A stretch of DNA of 64,000 nucleotides from Cupriavidus pauculus (GTDB lineage: Bacteria > Pseudomonadota > Gammaproteobacteria > Burkholderiales > Burkholderiaceae). The stretch is taken from the NCBI RefSeq assembly GCF_008801835.1, contig NZ_VZOW01000010.1:1-64000 (forward strand), read 5' to 3'. Both the position numbers and the translations under genes were made by a program. Shown in pieces: positions 55,541 through 64,000 of the stretch; the stretch's first letter is position 1; each line of letters begins with the position of its first letter. The notes under the pieces were generated by a model. It saw only the letters and a program-made list of their open reading frames with translations, was not told the DNA's origin and ran no database searches.

Positions 55541-55566
55541 AAAAAGGCGACGGTTCCGTCGCCTTC
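55541..55566 (-). terminator. terminator between msrQ and lysA
   Basis: AAGGCGAC (55545-55552) pairs with GTCGCCTT (55559-55566). On the minus strand the stem is followed by TTTTTTATTG, so it mainly ends lysA; on the plus strand the T-run is only two bases. Confidence 0.8.
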
Positions 55567-55594
55567 GATGCAGATGAGCCAGAAGCCCAGTCGT

Positions 55595-56857
55595 TCAGCC
55601 CTGCAGCAAACGCTCGCTGCGGAACAGATCGGCCGGCAGTTCGCGCTCGCGCGCCAGATGCACGGCGTCGCCGTCGACCATCACCTCCGCGGCGCGGCCG
55701 CGTGTGTTGTAGTTCGAACTCATGACAAAGCCATAGGCGCCGGCTGACATGACGGCGAGCAGGTCGCCCGGCTGCACCGCCAGAGCGCGATCGCGACCCA
55801 GCCAATCGCCCGATTCGCACACCGGGCCCACCACGTCATAGGACACTGTCGCTTCGCCGCGCGGCATCACCGGCTCGATGCGGTGATACGCCTCGTACAT
55901 GGCAGGGCGCGCCAGATCGTTCATCGCCGCGTCGACGATGCAGAAATTCTTCGCCGCGCCCGGCTTCAAAAATTCCACGCGCGTAAGCAGCACGCCGGCG
56001 TTGCCCACCAGCGAGCGTCCCGGTTCGAACAGCACTTCGCGATGACCGTGCCCGCGCGCCGCCACGCGGTCGATCAGCGTGGTGGCAAAGCCAGTGATGT
56101 CCGGCGGCGTCTCGTCCGCGTAGGTGATCCCCAGGCCGCCGCCCACGTCGATATGTTGCAGCCTGATCCCTTCGGCCTCGAGTGCTTCGACGACATCGAG
56201 CACCTTGTCCAGCGCCTCAAGATACGGCGCGACTTCCGTGATCTGCGACCCGATGTGGCAGTCGATGCCGACCACGTCGAGATGCGGCAGCGCCGCCGCA
56301 GCGCGATAGGTAGGCAGCACGTCCTCGAAGGCCACGCCGAACTTGTTGCCCTTCAGACCCGTCGAGATATACGGATGGGTCTTCGCATCGACATCGGGAT
56401 TGATGCGCAGCGACACGCGCGCTCGCTTGCCCAGACGGCCGGCCACGGCGTTCAGCCGATCGAGTTCCGGAATCGACTCGACGTTGAAGCCGCGAACGTC
56501 GTGTTCCAGCGCCAGCGCCATGTCGGCTTCGCTCTTGGCGACGCCCGAGAAAACCACCTTGCGGGGGTCGCCGCCCGCCGCGATCACGCGCAGCAGCTCG
56601 CCGCCGGAAACGATGTCGAATCCCGCGCCAAGCAGCGCGAACACCTGCAGCACGGCCAGGTTGGAGTTTGCCTTGACCGCGTACTGCACGTGCGCATTGC
56701 GGCCCTTGCAGGCGGCGGCGTACGCGCCGTACGCGGCGGTCAGCGCCGCGCGGGAATAGACGAAAGTGGGGGTGCCGAATGCCGCGGCGATTTGCGCCAG
56801 CGGTACTTGCTCGACGGCGAGGGCGCCATCTTTGCCGCGATGAAAAAAATCAGTCAT
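55595..56857 (-). CDS. lysA: diaminopimelate decarboxylase
   Basis: LysA decarboxylates meso-diaminopimelate to lysine, the last step of lysine synthesis, using PLP. The 420-residue product starts MTDFFHRGKDGAL. PLP lysine is Lys62 (QYAVKANSN); the glycine-rich phosphate loop is VGGGLGITY; the substrate loop contains ESGDWLGRDR after GPVCESGDW. A TTG six codons upstream overlaps the lptM stop (TTGA) and could be the real, coupled start. It is the second gene of an lptM-lysA unit, common in proteobacteria. Confidence 0.96.
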   Translation of the reverse strand: MTDFFHRGKDGALAVEQVPLAQIAAAFGTPTFVYSRAALTAAYGAYAAACKGRNAHVQYAVKANSNLAVLQVFALLGAGFDIVSGGELLRVIAAGGDPRKVVFSGVAKSEADMALALEHDVRGFNVESIPELDRLNAVAGRLGKRARVSLRINPDVDAKTHPYISTGLKGNKFGVAFEDVLPTYRAAAALPHLDVVGIDCHIGSQITEVAPYLEALDKVLDVVEALEAEGIRLQHIDVGGGLGITYADETPPDITGFATTLIDRVAARGHGHREVLFEPGRSLVGNAGVLLTRVEFLKPGAAKNFCIVDAAMNDLARPAMYEAYHRIEPVMPRGEATVSYDVVGPVCESGDWLGRDRALAVQPGDLLAVMSAGAYGFVMSSNYNTRGRAAEVMVDGDAVHLARERELPADLFRSERLLQG

Positions 56858-56871
56858 GTTCTGGTACGCAC

Positions 56872-57123
56872 TCAACGTGCGGAGGGGGCGGAGGTGCCTT
56901 TTGCGGGCTCCACGGGGGCTGGTGCCGATGTCGCCGGGTCATTGGCAGGGCGGGCTGCCGGAGGCGTGGCGCCCGGTTGGCCCAGGCCCGGATCGGCCAC
57001 GGCTGGCGGCGTGGGCTCTGGCGGCACCTTCGGCATGTACAGCGGGCCGCGAATGCCGCAGCCGGCAAGGGTCATCGCGAGCGTGGCGGCAAACGCCGAT
57101 ACAATCGCACCACGACGCAGCAT
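56872..57123 (-). CDS. lptM: LPS translocon maturation chaperone LptM (YifL/LppL family lipoprotein)
   Basis: A small lipoprotein that assists maturation of the outer-membrane LptD-LptE translocon. The 83-residue product starts MLRRGAIVSAF and has the lipobox LAGCGIRGPLYMP, the family signature, then a Pro/Ala-rich tail. The ATG at 57123 has AAGGA at a good distance; an ATG five codons upstream (57138) does not. It precedes lysA and diverges from cyaY, the standard arrangement. Confidence 0.9.
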   Translation of the reverse strand: MLRRGAIVSAFAATLAMTLAGCGIRGPLYMPKVPPEPTPPAVADPGLGQPGATPPAARPANDPATSAPAPVEPAKGTSAPSAR

Positions 57124-57253
57124 CGGGGAGTCCTTCATTGTCTGGATGGCTTCTGGATGGCTGTCGGAAGCCTGACGCTTCCACGATTTCCATCAATTTG
57201 ATGCCGGCGCATTGGCCTGTCGGGACGGGCTGCCGGCGGCCTTGGAGTGTAGC

Positions 57254-57589
57254 ATGCCCCCCCTCAATGAAACCGAGTTCCTGGCCCTGGCCGGTGCGGC
57301 CCTGGATCAGCTTGAAACGGCCATCGAAGCCGCCGCCGACGCCGCCGATGCCGATATCGAGATAAACCGCACGGGCAACGTCATGGAGCTGGAATTCGAA
57401 GACGGCTCCAAGATCATCGTCAACAGCCAGGCGCCAATGCAGGAACTCTGGGTGGCCGCCAAGGCCGGCGGTTTCCACTTTCGGCACGATGGCGGCAAAT
57501 GGGTCGATACGCGCAGCGGCGCCGAGCTTTATGCCGCGCTGTCGGGGTATGTGAGCCAGCAGGCGGGCGCGGCTTTGACGCTGAAGTAG
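57254..57589 (+). CDS. cyaY: iron-sulfur cluster assembly protein CyaY (frataxin)
   Basis: CyaY binds iron and regulates the IscS cysteine desulfurase. The 111-residue product starts MPPLNETEFLALAGAALDQLETAIE, with the acidic first helix and the beta-sheet segment GNVMELEFEDGSKIIVNSQAPMQELWVAAKAGGFHF that define frataxins. It diverges from lptM-lysA. Confidence 0.95.
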   Translation: MPPLNETEFLALAGAALDQLETAIEAAADAADADIEINRTGNVMELEFEDGSKIIVNSQAPMQELWVAAKAGGFHFRHDGGKWVDTRSGAELYAALSGYVSQQAGAALTLK

Positions 57590-57590
57590 G

Positions 57591-57647
57591 CCGTCCCGCG
57601 CACAAAAAAACCGGCCGCGAGGGCCGGTTTTTTTGTGCGCGGGACGG
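57591..57647. terminator. 57-bp perfect inverted repeat, terminator shared by cyaY and mrcA
   Basis: Two 26-bp arms (57591-57616 and 57622-57647) are exact reverse complements around the 5-nt loop GCGAG. The core CCGGCC/GGCCGG is flanked by A7 and T7, so it works as an intrinsic terminator on both strands; the outer CCGTCCCGCG/CGCGGGACGG extends well beyond what termination needs. It ends one base before the mrcA stop codon. Confidence 0.95.
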
Positions 57648-60026
57648 TTACGCGCCGCCAAACATTTCCAGAATCTTTTTCTTCTCCGCCTCGGTGTCCT
57701 GCGGCGGGCGCGAGCTTTCCTCCGGCTTGCCGGGCCACGGATCGCCCAGGCCGACAGACGCCACGCCAGCGCCACCGGCATTTTCCTCGAGCGTCCAGTC
57801 GCCGGCCACCATGACCACGCCTTCCGGCGCCTGACGTTCGGGGCTTTCCGGTACGCCCTTGAGCGCCTTGCTCATATACCCGACCCAGATCGGCAACGCG
57901 AGGCCGCCGCCGGTTTCGCGCACGCCCAGGCTCTTGGGCTGGTCGTATCCCATCCAGGCGATGGCCACGAGCTTCGGCGTGTAGCCGGCGAACCAGGCGT
58001 CGACGGCGTCATTGGTGGTGCCGGTCTTGCCCGCCAGGTCGTTGCGTCCCAGGCGCTGTTTGGCGGGATTCGCCGTGCCGCTGCGCACCACTTCGCGCAG
58101 CATGCTGTCCGCAATGAACGCGGTGCGCGCGTCCAGCACGCGCACGGCATCCTCATTGGCCTTTTGCGGATGGGTTTCCGAAATCACCTTGCCGCGCGAA
58201 TCCTCCACGCGCTGGATCAAGTACGGATTCACGCGATAGCCGCCGTTGGCAAATACCGAGTAGGCGCCGGCCATTTGCAGCGGCGTCACGCTGCCGGCGC
58301 CGAGCGCCATCGGCAAGTAGGCGGGATGCTTGTCGGCCTCGAAGCCGAAGCGCGTAATGTAGTCCTGCGCATATTGCGTGCCGATGGCGCGCAGGATACG
58401 CACGGACACCAGGTTCTTCGATTTCGCCAGTGCGCGGCGCATGGTCATCGGGCCTTCGAACTTGCCATCGTAGTTCTTGGGCTCCCATACCTGTCCACCG
58501 GTGTCGGGACCGATCGTCAGCGGCGCATCGTTGATCACCGTCGCCGGCGAAAAGCCCTTTTCCAGTGCGGCGGTGTAGATGAACGGCTTGAAGCTCGAAC
58601 CGGGTTGGCGCCAAGCCTGCGTCACGTGATTGAACTTGTTGCGGTTGAAATCGAAGCCGCCGACCATCGACCGGATCGAGCCGTCCTCGGGGCTCAGCGA
58701 GATGAACGCGGCCGCCACTTCCGGCAATTGCGTGACCGACCACGAGTTGTCCTTGGCGTCCTGCGTCACGCGGATGATGGCGCCGGGACGGATCTTTACC
58801 TTGGGCTGCGCGTTGGCCGACAGCGACGGCGCGATAAAGCGCAGCGCCGTGCCTTCGATGGTCGCCACCTCGCCGGACAGCAGCGTTGCCTTGACCTGCT
58901 TGGGCGTGACCGATGTCACCACGGCCGAACGCAGATCGTCGCTGCCGGGATGTTCGACCAGCGCGTCGTCGATCGCTTGCTCGCGTTCCGCGCTGTCCGA
59001 CGGCAGATCGATGAAGGCTTCCGGGCCGCGATAGCCGTGCTTGCGCTCGTAGGTCATGATGCCGCTGCGCACGGCCTCGTACGCGGCATCCTGATCCGTC
59101 TTGGTCAGCGTGGTGTAGACCGTCAGGCCGCGCGTATAGGTTTCTTCGCGGTATTGCGCGTACATCAGCTGGCGCACGATTTCCGCCACGTATTCGGCGT
59201 GCGTCGAGAATTCATTGCCTTCGCTGCGCACCTTCAGTTCTTCGCGCACGGCCTGGTCGTACTGCTCGGGCGTGATGTAGTGCAGATCGCGCATGCGCTG
59301 CAGGATGTATTCCTGGCGCACCTTTGCGCGGCGCGGATTGACCACCGGGTTATAGGCCGACGGCGCCTTGGGCAGGCCGGCCAGCATGGCGGCTTCTGCC
59401 GGCGTCACGTCCTTGATCGACTTGCCGAAATACACGCGCGCGGCGCTGGCAAAGCCATAGGCGCGCTGTCCCAGATAGATCTGGTTCATGTACAGCTCGA
59501 GAATCTGATCCTTGTTCAGGTTGGCCTCGATCTTGTAGGCCAGCAGCATCTCGTAGATCTTGCGCGTATAAGTCTTTTCGCTCGACAGGAAGAAGTTGCG
59601 GGCCACCTGCATGGTGATCGTCGAGGCGCCCTGCGACAACCCGCCGCGCAGGTTGGCCAGGCCCGCGCGCAGCACGCCCACGAAATCGACGCCGCCGTGT
59701 TCGTAGAAGCGGTCGTCCTCGATGGCGAGCACCGCCTTCTTCATGACATCGGGAATCTCGGTGATCGGCACGAAGTTGCGGCGCTCTTCGCCGAATTCGC
59801 CTATCAGCACGTTGTCGGCCGTATAGATCCGCAACGGAATCTTCGGCCGGTAGTCGGTGATGGTATCCAGCGAGGGCAGGTTCGGCGCCGCGACGACCAG
59901 TGCATAGCCCACCAGCAGCGCCACGGCGACAGCGCCCGCGACAAGCAGTCCGAGTACCCAGAACGTGATCCGCATCCATAGCGGACGGCGGACGGGAAGG
60001 GACGGCTTCTGTTGTGCTGTGGCCAT
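57648..60026 (-). CDS. mrcA: penicillin-binding protein 1A
   Basis: A bifunctional class A enzyme that polymerises and cross-links peptidoglycan. The 792-residue product has an N-terminal membrane helix (about 20-48), a GT51 glycosyltransferase domain (Glu103 in AIEDDRFYEHGGVD; QGASTITMQVARNFF), an OB-like linker, and a transpeptidase domain with SxxK at Ser477-Lys480 (GSSFKPF) and KTGTTNDAVD near the C-terminus. It diverges from the pilMNOPQ cluster, a classic gammaproteobacterial and betaproteobacterial layout. The TATAAT on the minus strand at 60054-60059 could be its -10 box. Confidence 0.97.
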   Translation of the reverse strand: MATAQQKPSLPVRRPLWMRITFWVLGLLVAGAVAVALLVGYALVVAAPNLPSLDTITDYRPKIPLRIYTADNVLIGEFGEERRNFVPITEIPDVMKKAVLAIEDDRFYEHGGVDFVGVLRAGLANLRGGLSQGASTITMQVARNFFLSSEKTYTRKIYEMLLAYKIEANLNKDQILELYMNQIYLGQRAYGFASAARVYFGKSIKDVTPAEAAMLAGLPKAPSAYNPVVNPRRAKVRQEYILQRMRDLHYITPEQYDQAVREELKVRSEGNEFSTHAEYVAEIVRQLMYAQYREETYTRGLTVYTTLTKTDQDAAYEAVRSGIMTYERKHGYRGPEAFIDLPSDSAEREQAIDDALVEHPGSDDLRSAVVTSVTPKQVKATLLSGEVATIEGTALRFIAPSLSANAQPKVKIRPGAIIRVTQDAKDNSWSVTQLPEVAAAFISLSPEDGSIRSMVGGFDFNRNKFNHVTQAWRQPGSSFKPFIYTAALEKGFSPATVINDAPLTIGPDTGGQVWEPKNYDGKFEGPMTMRRALAKSKNLVSVRILRAIGTQYAQDYITRFGFEADKHPAYLPMALGAGSVTPLQMAGAYSVFANGGYRVNPYLIQRVEDSRGKVISETHPQKANEDAVRVLDARTAFIADSMLREVVRSGTANPAKQRLGRNDLAGKTGTTNDAVDAWFAGYTPKLVAIAWMGYDQPKSLGVRETGGGLALPIWVGYMSKALKGVPESPERQAPEGVVMVAGDWTLEENAGGAGVASVGLGDPWPGKPEESSRPPQDTEAEKKKILEMFGGA

Positions 60027-60473
60027 AAGGGTTTACCTAATAAGAGTGCCCGGATTATATCGTCGGCACTCCCCGGTTCCTCATGCGCAGTGCCGCCGAA
60101 GCCGCTATGCCGCTGTTACAAGATGTAATGCCGTTGATATCAGGCTGTCACGCCGTGAAGAGGGCAGGCGCGGCGCGGGTTTGCGGGCGGTGCCAGGCAG
60201 TGGAACGGGCGCTTCAATCGGTGGGGTGTGAGGCGGCGAGAAGTCGCTCTTGCACAACGGAGTGCGACGGGCCTGTGACCGGCTTTCGGGCATTCGTCGG
60301 ATTTTGGCAACGCGGCCCCGAAAAAGAAAGCGTGGTCGAACCGGCACATTGCCAGCGCCTCCGGATTTTGTGAGAATCCACGAACATAAAAGAGCAAACG
60401 TTTCATCCAAGAAACTGGCTCGCACCATTAGAGCAGACATGCCGTGGGCGAGTTCAAATGTCAGGGGGTCACC
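60027..60473. other. divergent intergenic region mrcA / pilM
   Basis: A 447-bp region with no gene that I accept; short frames on both strands have no family likeness. It contains a minus-strand TATAAT (60054-60059) near mrcA and a plausible plus-strand promoter at 60349-60377. Confidence 0.55.
60349..60377 (+). promoter_or_regulatory. possible sigma-70 promoter of pilMNOPQ
   Basis: TTGCCA (60349-60354, five of six) and GAGAAT (60372-60377, four of six) are separated by 17 bp and lie about 95 bp before the preferred pilM start. Confidence 0.5.
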
Positions 60474-61559
60474 TTGCGACGGGGCATCTTGTCGGGTCTT
60501 CTACGCCGAACTACGGTCGGCGTAGATATTGGGTCGTCCAGCGTAAAGGTCGTCGAGCTGTCCGTGGGGACGGGCAAGAACGACTTCAGGCTGGAAAAAT
60601 GCGCCAGCGAACTGCTGGACCGCAACGCCGTTGCCGATGGCAACGTGGTCAACATCGAAGCCGTGGGCATCGCGCTGAAACGCGCGCTCGGCAAGGCCGG
60701 CATCCGCACCAAGGACGTCGTGCTTGGCGTGCCGTCCATGCTGACGGAATCCCAGACGGTCAGTCTTCCGGACAACCTGTCCGAGGACGAACTTTATTCG
60801 CAGGTCGAATCCGAGGCGCATCGCCTCTATCCGCCTTCGCAGGCGGTGAATTTCGACTTCGCGGTGATTGGTCCCAGCGAAACGGAAGGCGGCATCGGCG
60901 TACGCGTCACGGCCGCCAACAGTGATCGTGTCCAGGAACGCGTGACAGCGGCCGAGATGGCCGGCCTGAAACCGCAGGTCATGGATGTGGAGGAATACGC
61001 CGTGCAGCGTTCGGTCGTGCAGATGCTGGGCGTTCCCGCCAGCCTGACCGAGACCGATGCCAAGGACCTGCCCGTGGTGGCGGTCGTCCATCTTGGCGGA
61101 AGCCGCTCCAAGGCCATTTTCTACCAGGGCTGGAAGGAACTGTACGAGCAGCCGCTGAACAGCTACGGCGACCAGCTCACGCAGAGTGCGGCACGCATGT
61201 TCACGCTCGATGCGCTCAAGGCAGAGATCAAGAAGCGCAAGAACACGCTGCCCGAAGCCTGGCGCGCGCAACTGCTCAAGCCGTCGCTCGAGGCATTGGC
61301 GATGGAAGTGCAGGGCGCCATCGGCAACTTCATCGCCAGTTCCAGCCTCGGTCGCGTCGACGAAATCCTCCTGTCTGGCGGGCACGCGTCGCTGCTAGGC
61401 GTCCAGGCAGCGATCCAGCAGCAGACGCAGATCACGACCACGCTGGCCAATCCCTTCGCAAACATGACGACCGCAGGCAAGGTCAACGAGCGCTATCTCC
61501 AGCGCGACCTGCCTGCCTACATCGTCAGTGCGGGACTGGCGCTGCGCGGACTGCAATAA
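60474..61559 (+). CDS. pilM: type IV pilus assembly protein PilM
   Basis: PilM is a cytoplasmic actin-like ATPase that docks to the PilN N-terminus in the type IV pilus alignment complex. The 361-residue product has the actin-fold phosphate motifs GVDIGSSSVKVVEL and VVHLGGSRSKAIFYQG and ILLSGGHASL near the C-terminus. I prefer the TTG at 60474 because AGGGGG lies five bases upstream; a GTG at 60444 without a ribosome site would add ten residues. It heads the pilMNOPQ operon. Confidence 0.93.
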   Translation: MRRGILSGLLRRTTVGVDIGSSSVKVVELSVGTGKNDFRLEKCASELLDRNAVADGNVVNIEAVGIALKRALGKAGIRTKDVVLGVPSMLTESQTVSLPDNLSEDELYSQVESEAHRLYPPSQAVNFDFAVIGPSETEGGIGVRVTAANSDRVQERVTAAEMAGLKPQVMDVEEYAVQRSVVQMLGVPASLTETDAKDLPVVAVVHLGGSRSKAIFYQGWKELYEQPLNSYGDQLTQSAARMFTLDALKAEIKKRKNTLPEAWRAQLLKPSLEALAMEVQGAIGNFIASSSLGRVDEILLSGGHASLLGVQAAIQQQTQITTTLANPFANMTTAGKVNERYLQRDLPAYIVSAGLALRGLQ

Positions 61560-61577
61560 CCCATCGAGGGGACACGC

Positions 61578-62228
61578 ATGTCCACGACGACGAATACCAT
61601 TCCGTCGGTCAACCTGCTGCCGTATCACGAGGCCCGCAAGGCGGCCCGGCGCAAGAAGGTCTACACCATGCTGGGCGGCGCCGCGGGCGCCGGCGTGCTC
61701 GTGGTGTTGCTCGGGGGTTTCTACATCGATGCACAGATCGATGAAGTGACCCGGCTGAATCAGACCCTGAAGACCGAAAACGCCCGCATGGACGGGCAGA
61801 TCGCCGAAGTCAATTCGCTCAAGAAGGACATCGAATCGCTGCTGGACCGGCAGCGCGCCATCGAAAGCCTGCAGGCGCAGCGCAACCTGCCGGTGCAACT
61901 GCTGGAGGAGCTGGTGCGACAGGTGCCAGAAGGCGTGTACCTGACCAGTCTCAAGCAGACCGGCGACGACTTCGTCATGGCTGGCGTTGCGCAATCCAAC
62001 GAGCGCGTATCGGAACTGCTGCGCAATATCGGTCAGGTGCAGTGGCTGGATCGCGCCGAGCTGGTGGAATCGAAGGCCATCACCATGACCAACAATCTGC
62101 GGGAGCAGCGCAGATTGTTCGACTTCTCGATGCGCTTTTCCTACCGCGCACCGGAGCAGCCTGCCGACAAGAAGGGCGCCGGCGGGGCCTCGGGCGCCGC
62201 TGCCAAAGCCGCGAAGGACAAGGTCTGA
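61578..62228 (+). CDS. pilN: type IV pilus assembly protein PilN
   Basis: PilN is an inner-membrane protein whose cytoplasmic N-terminus binds PilM. The 216-residue product contains the binding motif SVNLLPYHEARK (residues 10-21), a membrane helix near 30-50 and a coiled-coil region (VTRLNQTLKTENARMDGQIAEVNSLKKDIE) before the periplasmic ferredoxin-like domain. A Gly/Ala/Lys-rich tail closes it. pilO begins 2 bp after the stop. Confidence 0.94.
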   Translation: MSTTTNTIPSVNLLPYHEARKAARRKKVYTMLGGAAGAGVLVVLLGGFYIDAQIDEVTRLNQTLKTENARMDGQIAEVNSLKKDIESLLDRQRAIESLQAQRNLPVQLLEELVRQVPEGVYLTSLKQTGDDFVMAGVAQSNERVSELLRNIGQVQWLDRAELVESKAITMTNNLREQRRLFDFSMRFSYRAPEQPADKKGAGGASGAAAKAAKDKV

Positions 62229-62230
62229 CC

Positions 62231-62908
62231 ATGGCGCTCAATTCCGATATTTCCCTGCAGGACCTGACCACGCAATTTCGCGGTCTGAACCTGAACGAGC
62301 CGGAAACCTGGCCCGCAGCGCCGCGCGTGCTGTTTTCGATTCTTGCTGCGGTGATCGTGCTGATTCTGGGCTGGCAGTTCTACTGGACCGACAAGAGCGA
62401 CGAACTCGATCGCAGGCACGCCGAAAACGCGACGCTGAAGACGCAGTTCAAGACCAAGGTCGCCCAGGTGGCCAACCTCGACGAACTGCGCAAGCAAAAG
62501 GTCGAGGTCGAAAAGCGCGTGGCCCTTGCCGAACGGCAACTGCCGAACAGCACCGAAATGGATGCGTTGCTGGCTGACGTGAATCACGCCGGCGTGGCGC
62601 GCGGGCTCCAGTTCGAACTGTTCAAGCCGCAGCCCGCCACGGTAAAGCCTTACTTCGCCGAGATTCCGGTCAACCTGAAGGTTACGGGCCGCTACCACGA
62701 TGTTGCGCTGTTCAATGCCGACGTCGCCGCGTTGTCGCGGATCGTTTCGATGCGAAACCTGAACATGTCGGTGGCCAAGGACGGCACGCTATCGATGGAA
62801 GCCGTTGCCATGGCTTATCGTGCGCTGGATCCTGACGAGCAGGCCGCACAGCGTCGCGCCGCGGCCGACGCGGCCGCCAAGAAGACCAAGGCGGGAGGCG
62901 CCAAATGA
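62231..62908 (+). CDS. pilO: type IV pilus assembly protein PilO
   Basis: PilO pairs with PilN in the periplasm. The 225-residue product starts MALNSDISLQDLTTQFRGLNLNEPETWP, has one membrane helix (about 33-52), a coiled coil and the PilO fold with FELFKPQPATVKPYFAEIPVNLKVTGRYHDVALFNADVAALSRIV. The ATG at 62231 is used; earlier in-frame starts lie within pilN. Its stop overlaps pilP by four bases. Confidence 0.94.
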   Translation: MALNSDISLQDLTTQFRGLNLNEPETWPAAPRVLFSILAAVIVLILGWQFYWTDKSDELDRRHAENATLKTQFKTKVAQVANLDELRKQKVEVEKRVALAERQLPNSTEMDALLADVNHAGVARGLQFELFKPQPATVKPYFAEIPVNLKVTGRYHDVALFNADVAALSRIVSMRNLNMSVAKDGTLSMEAVAMAYRALDPDEQAAQRRAAADAAAKKTKAGGAK

Positions 62909-63450
62909 GCCCTGTCCGCGTGAATCGAGTTCGCCTGCTTGCGTGGCGCACGCTTGGCGTCGCCGCCTTTACGGTCATCGCGCTGGGCGGCTGCGGATCC
63001 AGCGACGACGAAGGCCTGCGCCAATGGATGAGCCAGACCCGTGCCGCCAAGGCGCCGCCGCCCGAGCCCCTGCCCGACGTCAAGCCGTATGTGCCGCGCG
63101 AGTATGGTGGTCGCGCATCGCCGGAGCCCTTCGCGCAGACGAAGATCGGCGAACTGAACAGAACGATGTCCGAGTCGCCGGAGGCCGGACGGCGACACGA
63201 GCCGCTCGAAGATTTTCCGCTGGAAAACTTCAAGATGCTCGGGATGCTGAAGAAGAACGGCGAGACCTACGGTGTCGTACGCGTAGATAACAAGATCCAT
63301 CACGTAAAGGTGGGTCAGTATCTCGGCCAGAGTTACGGCCGGGTGGTCCGCATCACCGATCAAGAGATCGTGTTGCGCGAATTGGTTCGGGAAGGGGTCT
63401 CAGATTGGAAAGAGAAAATGACCAGCCTGAAGCTGGAGGCATCCGCATGA
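62905..63450 (+). CDS. pilP: type IV pilus lipoprotein PilP
   Basis: PilP is an inner-membrane lipoprotein that bridges PilNO to the PilQ secretin. The 181-residue product has a lipobox LGGCGSS (Cys30), a flexible Pro-rich linker, and the HR-like domain PLEDFPLENFKMLGMLKKNGETYGVVRVDNKIHHVKVGQYLGQSYGRVVRITDQEIVLREL. Its stop overlaps the pilQ start (ATGA). Confidence 0.95.
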   Translation: MSPVRVNRVRLLAWRTLGVAAFTVIALGGCGSSDDEGLRQWMSQTRAAKAPPPEPLPDVKPYVPREYGGRASPEPFAQTKIGELNRTMSESPEAGRRHEPLEDFPLENFKMLGMLKKNGETYGVVRVDNKIHHVKVGQYLGQSYGRVVRITDQEIVLRELVREGVSDWKEKMTSLKLEASA

Positions 63451-64000
63451 TCACCGTACGTTGGGTCCGGGCGCTTGCGGGCGCTGCAGCGATGGCGCTG
63501 GTGCTGGCCTCTCCGGCCGCATTGGCACAGAAGAATCAGCTCAGGCAGGTGGAAGCCAACGTCGTGGGCGAGCAGACCGTGTTTACGGTCGACCTGCAGG
63601 GTCCGCTCGCGCAGAAACCGGTGGATTTCACAACCCAGAATCCCGCCAAGATCGCGATCGATTTTTTCGATACGGGATTTGGCGCTGGGCGTGCGCAGTA
63701 CGAGTACGCCGGCAAGCTGCTCAAGAGCGCAAACGTGATGCAGATCGGGGACCGCACGCGGGTTGTGCTGAACCTGAGCCGCACTACCACCTACCGGACC
63801 GAAATGCGCGGCACGCAGTACGTCGTGCTGCTCGATAACGTGGTGCAGGCGCCCAATGCCGCGGCGCCGACGTTCGCGCCCACGGCTGCCGCGGCCGCCG
63901 CAGCCCAGTCGATGGCGGTCAACCGGCCGTCGGTGCGCAATATCGACTTCCGCCGCGCGCAGGACGGTGCGGGCCGCATCGTGGTCGATCTCTCGTCGCG
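63447..64000 (+). CDS. pilQ: type IV pilus secretin PilQ (3' end outside window)
   Basis: PilQ is the outer-membrane secretin through which the pilus passes. The first 184 codons are present and the frame stays open to the window end. The ATG overlaps the pilP stop. A signal peptide (MITVRWVRALAGAAAMALVLASPAALA) is followed by an AMIN domain (QVEANVVGEQTVFTVDLQGPLAQKPVDFTTQNPAKIAIDFFDTG), an Ala-rich linker, and the start of a second AMIN domain (VRNIDFRRAQDGAGRIVVDLSS). Secretin repeats lie beyond the window. Confidence 0.93.
   Translation, partial: MITVRWVRALAGAAAMALVLASPAALAQKNQLRQVEANVVGEQTVFTVDLQGPLAQKPVDFTTQNPAKIAIDFFDTGFGAGRAQYEYAGKLLKSANVMQIGDRTRVVLNLSRTTTYRTEMRGTQYVVLLDNVVQAPNAAAPTFAPTAAAAAAAQSMAVNRPSVRNIDFRRAQDGAGRIVVDLSS

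Noticed and set aside
55883..57175. Plus-strand open frame of 430 codons over lysA and lptM
   Set aside because: Antisense to genes with unmistakable family motifs; composition typical of GC-rich shadow frames.
57633..59981. Plus-strand open frame of 782 codons over mrcA
   Set aside because: In-register antisense of PBP1A, which has clear GT51 and transpeptidase motifs. The antisense product has no recognisable domain and no ribosome site.
60027..60473. Short frames on both strands between mrcA and pilM
   Set aside because: Arg/Pro-rich translations without ribosome sites; the region is better read as promoter DNA.

Overview
The window is chromosomal DNA of a high-GC betaproteobacterium. 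Protein lengths and wording (EF-Tu 396 aa, RpoB 1368 aa, RpoC 1411 aa, the tuf-trpT-secE-nusG order, System II cytochrome c biogenesis, the pilMNOPQ/mrcA divergence) point to Burkholderiaceae, probably the Cupriavidus/Ralstonia group. The species cannot be fixed from the sequence alone.

Layout. Positions 1-13954 hold the 3' part of one tuf gene, tRNA-Trp, secE-nusG, rplKA, rplJL and rpoBC, ending at a strong terminator. recQ (14195-16042) separates this from the str operon (rpsL-rpsG-fusA-tuf, 16344-20883), which has its own promoter and continues into rpsJ (20963-21271). rpsJ is then followed by an intrinsic terminator. A 5.3-kb catabolic cassette (21382-26586) interrupts what is usually a continuous rpsJ-rplC junction: a XylS/AraC-type regulator, transcribed divergently from a dienelactone hydrolase/NTF2-like fusion, an SDR dehydrogenase, a styrene/indole-monooxygenase-type oxygenase and its flavin reductase. 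The S10-spc-alpha ribosomal cluster resumes with a fresh promoter at rplC and runs to rplQ (26855-41197), with another promoter before rplN.

Positions 41295-57589 are housekeeping and redox genes: cutA-dsbD, a CorA-type transporter, hemB, engB, a dihaem cytochrome c4, the ResB/CcsB haem-ligation pair, an ECF sigma/anti-sigma module with a small lipoprotein, msrPQ, lysA, lptM and cyaY. The window ends with mrcA (minus strand) diverging from pilMNOP and the start of pilQ, which runs off the end.

How it fits together. The first two thirds is almost entirely transcription and translation machinery with extreme codon bias. The most unusual content is the catabolic cassette. Its gene set and order resemble published indole-to-anthranilate clusters, and the 5' region of its first gene carries two direct copies of the XylS half-site pattern TGCA-N6-GGNTA. 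The second unusual item is an unannotated stem-loop RNA candidate at 46086-46201, between engB and hemB, with a CCUCC-bearing hairpin loop and an intrinsic terminator. The third is the ECF sigma/lipoprotein/MsrPQ group, which may be a periplasmic oxidative-damage response. No insertion sequences, CRISPR arrays or prophage genes were seen.
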